The notes beneath the pieces were generated by a model that worked only from the letters and a program-made list of their open reading frames with translations, was not told the origin of the DNA and searched no databases. From assembly GCA_012515925.1 (NCBI GenBank), contig JAAYXM010000033.1:1-34970 (forward strand): a stretch of 34,970 nucleotides of DNA, given 5' to 3'. The translations under genes and the position numbers were made by a program. Origin of the DNA: Clostridiales bacterium (GTDB lineage: Bacteria > Bacillota > Clostridia > Oscillospirales > JAAYXM01). Shown here one piece after another: positions 30,416 through 34,970 of this stretch. Position 1 is the first letter of the stretch. The number at the start of each line of letters is the position of its first letter.

Positions 30416-33010
30416 GTGAATACACAGAAACTGACTCAAAAATCAATAGAGGTTCTGCAGAGCGCGCAAAGCCTCGCGTCCGAATACGGAAATCCGCAGA
30501 TTGAGCAGGAGCATGTGCTGTACTCGCTGCTGACGCAGCAAAACGGGCTGATACCTCAGCTTTTCGAAAGGCTCGCGGTTAACCGCGCGGCCTTTGAGTC
30601 CGAGCTTTTGCGCCTGATAGAAAACCTGCCGAAGCTTTCCGGCGGCCAGAGCGGCGCGTATATATCCCGCGAGCTTGATATGGCGTTAAACCGGGCGGAA
30701 AAGCAGGCGGACGGCATGAAGGACGAATACATCTCGGTTGAGCATATCATGCTCGGGATTATTGAGCGCGCGTCCGGCGGTATCAGGCAGCTTCTGAAGC
30801 GTCACGGTATTGACACGGATTCGTTTCTTAAGGCGCTTTCCTCCGTCCGCGGAAGCGCGCGGGTTACGAGCGACGTGCCCGAGGACACGTATGACGCGCT
30901 CAACAAATACGGCTCCGACCTTGTGGAGCTTGCGAGAAACAAGAAATTAGACCCGGTGATAGGCCGGGACGGTGAAATCAGAAACGTAGTTCGCATATTG
31001 TCACGCAAGACGAAAAACAATCCGGTGTTAATCGGCGAGCCCGGCGTGGGCAAAACCGCGATAGCCGAAGGGCTCGCAATCAGGATTGTGCGCGGTGACG
31101 TGCCCGACTCGTTAAAGGACAGGAGCATTTTTTCGCTCGACATGGGCGCTCTGATTGCGGGCGCGAAATTCCGCGGCGAATTTGAGGAGCGCCTTAAGGC
31201 CGTGCTCAACGAGATAAAAAAGAGCGAGGGCAAGATAATCCTGTTTATCGACGAACTGCATACAATAGTCGGCGCGGGCAAAACAGAGGGTTCGATGGAC
31301 GCGGGAAACCTTCTAAAGCCGATGCTCGCGCGCGGCGAGCTGCACTGCATCGGCGCCACCACGATAAACGAGTACCGGAAATACATCGAAAAGGACGCGG
31401 CACTCGAGCGCAGGTTCCAGCCCGTGCTTGTTGAGGAGCCTTCGGTCGAGGACACGATATCGATACTCCGCGGCCTTAAGGAGCGTTACGAGGTGTTCCA
31501 CGGCGTAAAAATCCACGACCAGGCGCTTATCGCCGCGGCGGTGATGTCAGCGAGGTATATTTCGGACAGGTTCCTGCCCGACAAGGCCATTGACCTGGTT
31601 GACGAGGCGTGCGCGATGATACGCACGGAGATGGATTCGATGCCCACCGAGCTTGACGACGTGTCGCGCAGTATAATGCAGCACGAAATCGAAGAGGCCG
31701 CGCTTTTAAAGGAAGACGATGAGCTCTCAAAGCAGCACCTCGCGGAAATCCGTCGCGAGCTTGCCGAAATGCGAAGCAAATTCAACGAGATGAAAGCGCG
31801 CTGGGAAAATGAGAAGCTTGCGATAGGCAAGGTGCAGAAGCTGCGTGAGGAGATAGAGAAGATTAATTCCGAGATTGAGCAGGCCGAACTTAAATATGAT
31901 TTAAACCGAGCGGCGGAGCTTAAATACGGCAGGCTGCCCGAGCTGCAGAAGCAGCTTGAGCTGGAGGAGAAAAACGCCGAAATAAAAAGCGAAAACACGC
32001 TGCTTCGCGACAAGGTGACCGACGAGGAAATCGCGAAAATCATCTGCCGCTGGACGGGGATACCCGTATCGAAGCTGCTTGAGGGCGAACGCGAAAAGCT
32101 CCTGCACCTCGGCGATATCCTGCATAAGCGCGTTATAGGCCAGGACGAGGCGGTTAAAAAAGTCAGCGAGGCGATAATCCGCTCACGCGCGGGGATAAGC
32201 AATCCGAACCGCCCGATAGGCTCGTTTTTGTTTTTGGGTCCTACCGGCGTAGGTAAAACCGAGCTTGCGAAAACGCTCGCCGAGGCGCTGTTTGACGACG
32301 AGCGCAATCTAATCAGGATAGATATGAGCGAATACATGGAAAAGCACTCGGTCAGCCGAATGGTTGGCGCGCCTCCGGGTTATGTCGGATACGAGGAGGG
32401 CGGACAGCTCACCGAGGCGGTGCGCAAGAAGCCGTATTCGGTAATACTGTTTGACGAGGTGGAAAAAGCGCACTCTGACGTATTCAATATCCTGCTCCAG
32501 GTGCTTGACGACGGACGCATAACCGACTCGCAGGGCAGGACGGTTGATTTCAAGAACACCATCCTGATACTCACCTCGAATTTAGGCTCAAATTACATTC
32601 TTGACGGAATTGACGAAAACGGGGAAATATCCGCCGAGACGGAAAAGCGCGTAACGCAAATGCTTCGCGAGTATTTTAAGCCCGAGTTTCTAAACAGGCT
32701 TGACGAGATAGTGTTCTACAAGCCGCTGACGCGCGCCGAAATTGACAGGATACTCGACCTGATGCTTACGGATTTACAGAAACGTCTTGATGACAGGCAG
32801 ATTAAAATAAAGCTTACCGGCGCCGCGCGCGAATACGTTATTAATTCCGGTTATGACCCGGTATACGGCGCGCGCCCCTTAAGGCGGTTTATCCAAAGCA
32901 ATATAGAAACGCTTGTCGGAAAGCGCATAATCTCGGGCGATATCCCGCCCGGCTCAAATCTTGCAATCGACTACGACGGCCGCGCACTCACCGCCAAAAC
33001 GGAAAAGTAA
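30416..33010 (+). CDS. clpB: ATP-dependent chaperone ClpB
   Basis: ClpB is a hexameric AAA+ disaggregase that pulls polypeptides out of aggregates together with DnaK. The 864-residue protein has two N-terminal Clp_N repeats (1-145), AAA-1 with Walker A GEPGVGKT near residue 208 and Walker B ILFIDELHT, a long coiled-coil middle domain (about 400-525), and AAA-2 with GPTGVGKT near 609, VILFDEVEKAH and a sensor region. The full-length middle domain and lack of a ClpP-binding IGF-type loop indicate ClpB rather than ClpC or ClpA. I choose GTG at 30416, eight bases after AGGAGG; TTG at 30413 is the alternative. It is divergent from the ATPase gene. Confidence 0.95.
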   Translation: MNTQKLTQKSIEVLQSAQSLASEYGNPQIEQEHVLYSLLTQQNGLIPQLFERLAVNRAAFESELLRLIENLPKLSGGQSGAYISRELDMALNRAEKQADGMKDEYISVEHIMLGIIERASGGIRQLLKRHGIDTDSFLKALSSVRGSARVTSDVPEDTYDALNKYGSDLVELARNKKLDPVIGRDGEIRNVVRILSRKTKNNPVLIGEPGVGKTAIAEGLAIRIVRGDVPDSLKDRSIFSLDMGALIAGAKFRGEFEERLKAVLNEIKKSEGKIILFIDELHTIVGAGKTEGSMDAGNLLKPMLARGELHCIGATTINEYRKYIEKDAALERRFQPVLVEEPSVEDTISILRGLKERYEVFHGVKIHDQALIAAAVMSARYISDRFLPDKAIDLVDEACAMIRTEMDSMPTELDDVSRSIMQHEIEEAALLKEDDELSKQHLAEIRRELAEMRSKFNEMKARWENEKLAIGKVQKLREEIEKINSEIEQAELKYDLNRAAELKYGRLPELQKQLELEEKNAEIKSENTLLRDKVTDEEIAKIICRWTGIPVSKLLEGEREKLLHLGDILHKRVIGQDEAVKKVSEAIIRSRAGISNPNRPIGSFLFLGPTGVGKTELAKTLAEALFDDERNLIRIDMSEYMEKHSVSRMVGAPPGYVGYEEGGQLTEAVRKKPYSVILFDEVEKAHSDVFNILLQVLDDGRITDSQGRTVDFKNTILILTSNLGSNYILDGIDENGEISAETEKRVTQMLREYFKPEFLNRLDEIVFYKPLTRAEIDRILDLMLTDLQKRLDDRQIKIKLTGAAREYVINSGYDPVYGARPLRRFIQSNIETLVGKRIISGDIPPGSNLAIDYDGRALTAKTEK

Positions 33011-33018
33011 AAAACGCA

Positions 33019-33142
33019 ATCGAGTAGGAGGCTACCCATTAATTGAATAGCCATCCTCTCACACCACCGTGCGTACCGTTCGGTACACGGCGGTTCAATC
33101 GCATGAATGCAGAGGCCAAATTGTCGCTCATGCCGAGCGCAC
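33019..33142 (-). mobile_element. Group IIC intron relic (5' end plus domains V and VI, no ORF)
   Basis: On the minus strand the segment starts GTGCGCTCGGCATGAGCGAC, like group II intron 5' ends (GTGCG), then after only about 25 bases reaches a 34-base domain V (33063-33096) with nine-base lower stem ACCGCCGTG/CACGGTGGT, the CGC triad typical of class C introns, a two-base CG bulge and a short upper stem. Domain VI follows (AGGA...TCCT and GGCTA/TAGCC pairing) and the element ends CTACTCGAT. Most of domain I, domains II-IV and the reverse transcriptase are missing, so it cannot splice. It sits directly behind the T-run of the terminator hairpin at 33146-33186, the preferred target of class IIC introns, and ends nine bases from the clpB stop. 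Confidence 0.8.
33063..33096 (-). ncRNA. Group II intron domain V hairpin
   Basis: The 34-base hairpin keeps the size, 9-bp lower helix with a G-T wobble at the triad, two-base bulge and capped upper helix expected of domain V. It is the most diagnostic part of the intron relic. Confidence 0.85.
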
Positions 33143-33145
33143 GAC

Positions 33146-33186
33146 AAAACGGGGCTCCGTACATGATTTATACGGAGCCCCGTTTT
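33146..33186. terminator. Bidirectional terminator between clpB and dctM
   Basis: A perfect 16-base stem AAAACGGGGCTCCGTA/TACGGAGCCCCGTTTT with a nine-base loop is followed by T-runs on both strands (TTTTATTT on the plus). It should end both clpB and dctM transcripts and is the likely landing hairpin for the adjacent intron relic. Confidence 0.92.
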
Positions 33187-33195
33187 ATTTCTTAA

Positions 33196-34506
33196 CTACT
33201 TCGTCAATAATCCGGGCAGGAAGGTGGAAAGCTGAGGGAATATTACGAGAACTGTAATACACGCGATAAGCGCCGTAAAAAACGGCCAGATTCCCTTGAA
33301 TATCCGTTCAAGCGGAACATCCTTCGCAACACCCTTGACGATAAACACGTTCATGCCGACGGGCGGCGTAATGACGCCCATAGCCACGACCATGACGATT
33401 ATTACGCCGAACCAGATCGGGTCGTACCCGAGTACTTCGACAATGACCGGATAAAAAATCGGGACGGTCAGCAGCACGAGCGCAAGCGCGTCGATAAAGC
33501 AGCCCAAAATCATATAGATTGCAAGCACTATCGCCAGAATTACGGGCGGCGGAAGCGCGAGCCCCGCGGCCCAGCTTGCCATTTCAAACGGCAGTCTGCT
33601 TATCGAGATAAACCGCCCGAACACCGTCGCGCCCGCGACCAGAAACATTATCATCGCGGTTGTGCGCGTCGTATCGGAAAGAGAGCTGAAAAAGCCCTTA
33701 AGGGTAAGCTTTTTCCGGAGCACCGCGATAACAAGCAGGCTCGCCGCGCCGACGGCGCCGGATTCGGTCGGCGTAAACCAGCCCGCGAACAGGCCGCCGA
33801 GCGATATGCAAAACACTATAAGCACCTCAAGCAGCCCGCCCCGAAGAGACGAAATACGCTGACGCCATGTTGACTTCTCGCCCGCGGGCCCCAGACGCGG
33901 ATTTTTCCGAACCACAAGGTAAATGGCAAGCATGTAAAACAGCATCAGCAGTATCCCGGGTATAATGCCCGCGATGAAAAGCTTGCCTATCGACTGCTGT
34001 GTAGACATGCCGTATACGATAAAGATTACGCTTGGCGGTATAAGCACGCCGAGCGCTCCCGCCGCGGCCACGCTCGCGGTTGAAAGCGAATCGTCGTAAT
34101 TATACTTTCTCATCTCGGGAAGCGCGATAGCGCCCATTGTCGCGGCCGTCGCGGTATTCGAGCCGCAGATCGCGCCGAATATAGCGCAGGCCGCCTGTGT
34201 GGCTATAGCGAGCCCGCCCGGCCTGTGCCCTATCATGCGGTACGCGAAGTTATACAGGCTTCCGCCTATACCCGAATAATACGCCAGAAAGCCCATCCAT
34301 ACAAACATGGGTATAACGCTTAACGAATACGACGACAGCGACGAGAAAAGCTCCGTCGAAAGCATGTGGTTTGCCGCGTTGAACGATTCGAGATACGCGT
34401 AACCGCCATACCCGACCATGAACATCGCGAGCGCGATGGGTACCCTGAGCGCGATTAACGCTAAAAATATCAGAATCCCGATAATGCCGATATCCACAGG
34501 GCTCAT
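33196..34506 (-). CDS. dctM: TRAP transporter large permease subunit DctM
   Basis: The 436-residue integral membrane protein has about a dozen hydrophobic segments and typical DctM sequences (FGAICGSNTATAATMGAIAL, GALGVLIPPSVIFIVYG, VTPPVGMNVF-like segment near 375). In TRAP systems it carries the substrate across the membrane using a sodium gradient, together with DctQ and an extracellular binding protein DctP. The start overlaps the dctQ stop by four bases (ATGA). No dctP is in the window; it is expected further upstream, beyond the right edge. The substrate (C4-dicarboxylate, keto acid, sialic acid or other) cannot be told. Confidence 0.96.
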   Translation of the reverse strand: MSPVDIGIIGILIFLALIALRVPIALAMFMVGYGGYAYLESFNAANHMLSTELFSSLSSYSLSVIPMFVWMGFLAYYSGIGGSLYNFAYRMIGHRPGGLAIATQAACAIFGAICGSNTATAATMGAIALPEMRKYNYDDSLSTASVAAAGALGVLIPPSVIFIVYGMSTQQSIGKLFIAGIIPGILLMLFYMLAIYLVVRKNPRLGPAGEKSTWRQRISSLRGGLLEVLIVFCISLGGLFAGWFTPTESGAVGAASLLVIAVLRKKLTLKGFFSSLSDTTRTTAMIMFLVAGATVFGRFISISRLPFEMASWAAGLALPPPVILAIVLAIYMILGCFIDALALVLLTVPIFYPVIVEVLGYDPIWFGVIIVMVVAMGVITPPVGMNVFIVKGVAKDVPLERIFKGIWPFFTALIACITVLVIFPQLSTFLPGLLTK

Positions 34507-34970
34507 TTTTTTATCACCCCTTTAATCTCGGCCGCGAGATGAAACAGAACGACAACACCAAGCATGAATACCCCTGCCGCGACAAGGAATATAAACGGAT
34601 AAAAAGGGATTCTGACCGTCGGCGACACCTCGCCGCTTAACGCCGTATTGTGTCCTAAGAGCATTGTCTGATAGCTTAACACGCCCAAAAACGCCAGCAC
34701 CGCCGCCTTAGTGACAATATCGATTACGGCGCGAAGCTTAAGCGGCAGCTTCTCCATAATAAGCCCGATTGAAATATGCGCGTTATTTACCGCGCAGTAC
34801 GCGAGCGCGAGACCGATAACCGCGGCAGTCAGATAACTGACGTATTCGTATATGCCGCGAAACGGCACGTTGAACACTGTTCTAAGCAGTACATTCAGAA
34901 CAACCATCACGGTTATAACAACAATACCCGCTCCGGCTATTATATCAAGCGCCCGGCTTATCCCCTTAAT
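34503..34970 (-). CDS. dctQ: TRAP transporter small permease subunit DctQ, partial
   Basis: The frame enters from the right edge (beginning IKGISRALDIIAGAGIVVIT) and has at least 155 residues, so the N-terminus is cut off. Four membrane segments are visible, with the family motif FRGIYEYVSYLTAAVIGLAL and YCAVNNAHISIGLIMEKLP near the middle. DctQ forms the transmembrane complex with DctM. An internal GTG/ATG near 34910 looks like a start but the coding similarity continues upstream through the edge, so it is not the true start. The stop overlaps dctM. Confidence 0.93.
   Translation of the reverse strand: MKGISRALDIIAGAGIVVITVMVVLNVLLRTVFNVPFRGIYEYVSYLTAAVIGLALAYCAVNNAHISIGLIMEKLPLKLRAVIDIVTKAAVLAFLGVLSYQTMLLGHNTALSGEVSPTVRIPFYPFIFLVAAGVFMLGVVVLFHLAAEIKGVIKK

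Noticed and set aside
31486..32337. Open frame of about 280 codons on the minus strand inside clpB
   Set aside because: It is antisense to a clearly conserved ClpB sequence, its translation is low-complexity serine-rich, and no ribosome site precedes it. GC-rich codon structure keeps this strand open.
33011..33195. Complete mobile element or reverse transcriptase gene next to clpB
   Set aside because: Only 124 bases of intron-like sequence are present, with no coding capacity; it is called a relic.
1..34970. tRNA or rRNA genes, prophage, defence islands or biosynthetic clusters
   Set aside because: I looked for characteristic gene groups and tRNA-like cloverleaf segments between genes and saw none; gaps are short and mostly explained by promoters, terminators and repeats.

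Overview
The window is chromosomal DNA of a low-G+C-lineage Gram-positive (Firmicutes), most likely an uncultured Clostridia member. The evidence is the gene content and order: dprA-topA-trmFO, ftsE-ftsX-M23 peptidase-S41 protease, prfA-ywlC, plsX-rnc, a CxC/CxxC ribosomal L31, a two-subunit-type class I fumarate hydratase, TrmFO instead of TrmA, strong GGAGG ribosome sites and consensus sigma-A promoters. Codon use is GC-rich, with one clearly AT-richer island around 11.1-11.9 kb. Almost every gene is on the minus strand; dusB, crcB and clpB are the exceptions.

Layout. 1-5.8 kb: a fumarate hydratase alpha subunit (cut by the left edge), an amidohydrolase, trxB, an M18 aminopeptidase, coaE and ywlC, tightly packed. 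5.9-9 kb: prfA, a small membrane protein and a GHL10-type glycosidase-like lipoprotein. 9.2-10.8 kb: dusB (+) converging on ung (-). 10.9-11.9 kb: rpmE, then an AT-rich island with a fluoride riboswitch and fluoride channel gene (+). 11.9-21.5 kb: a long minus-strand run lysS, membrane protein, a 63-residue RCK_C-like mini-protein, TrmH-family methyltransferase, dprA, topA, trmFO, plsX, rnc, with several overlaps that suggest translational coupling. 21.6-22.2 kb: greA with a perfect consensus promoter and its own terminator. 22.4-28.6 kb: a cell-envelope cluster (PucR/CdaR-type regulator, ftsE, ftsX, M23 peptidase with coiled coil, S41 protease, unknown 248-residue protein). 28.9-33 kb: a MalK/UgpC-type ATPase diverging from clpB. 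33-35 kb: a short group II intron relic, a strong bidirectional terminator and a TRAP transporter (dctM, partial dctQ).

How the genes work together. FtsEX with the coiled-coil M23 peptidase is the known module that couples cell division to peptidoglycan hydrolysis. dprA, topA, trmFO, rnc, dusB, prfA, lysS, rpmE, ywlC and greA are DNA and RNA housekeeping genes. The riboswitch-crcB unit is a self-contained fluoride-resistance cassette.

Most of the window is ordinary core genome and I see no strong candidate for a new defence or biosynthetic system. The most interesting items are the group IIC intron relic beside clpB (domains V and VI with a CGC triad, directly behind a terminator hairpin), the stand-alone RCK_C-like mini-gene, and a family of intergenic CCCCCGAGGGGG-type palindromes, two sets of which sit in 74-79 bp tandem duplications.
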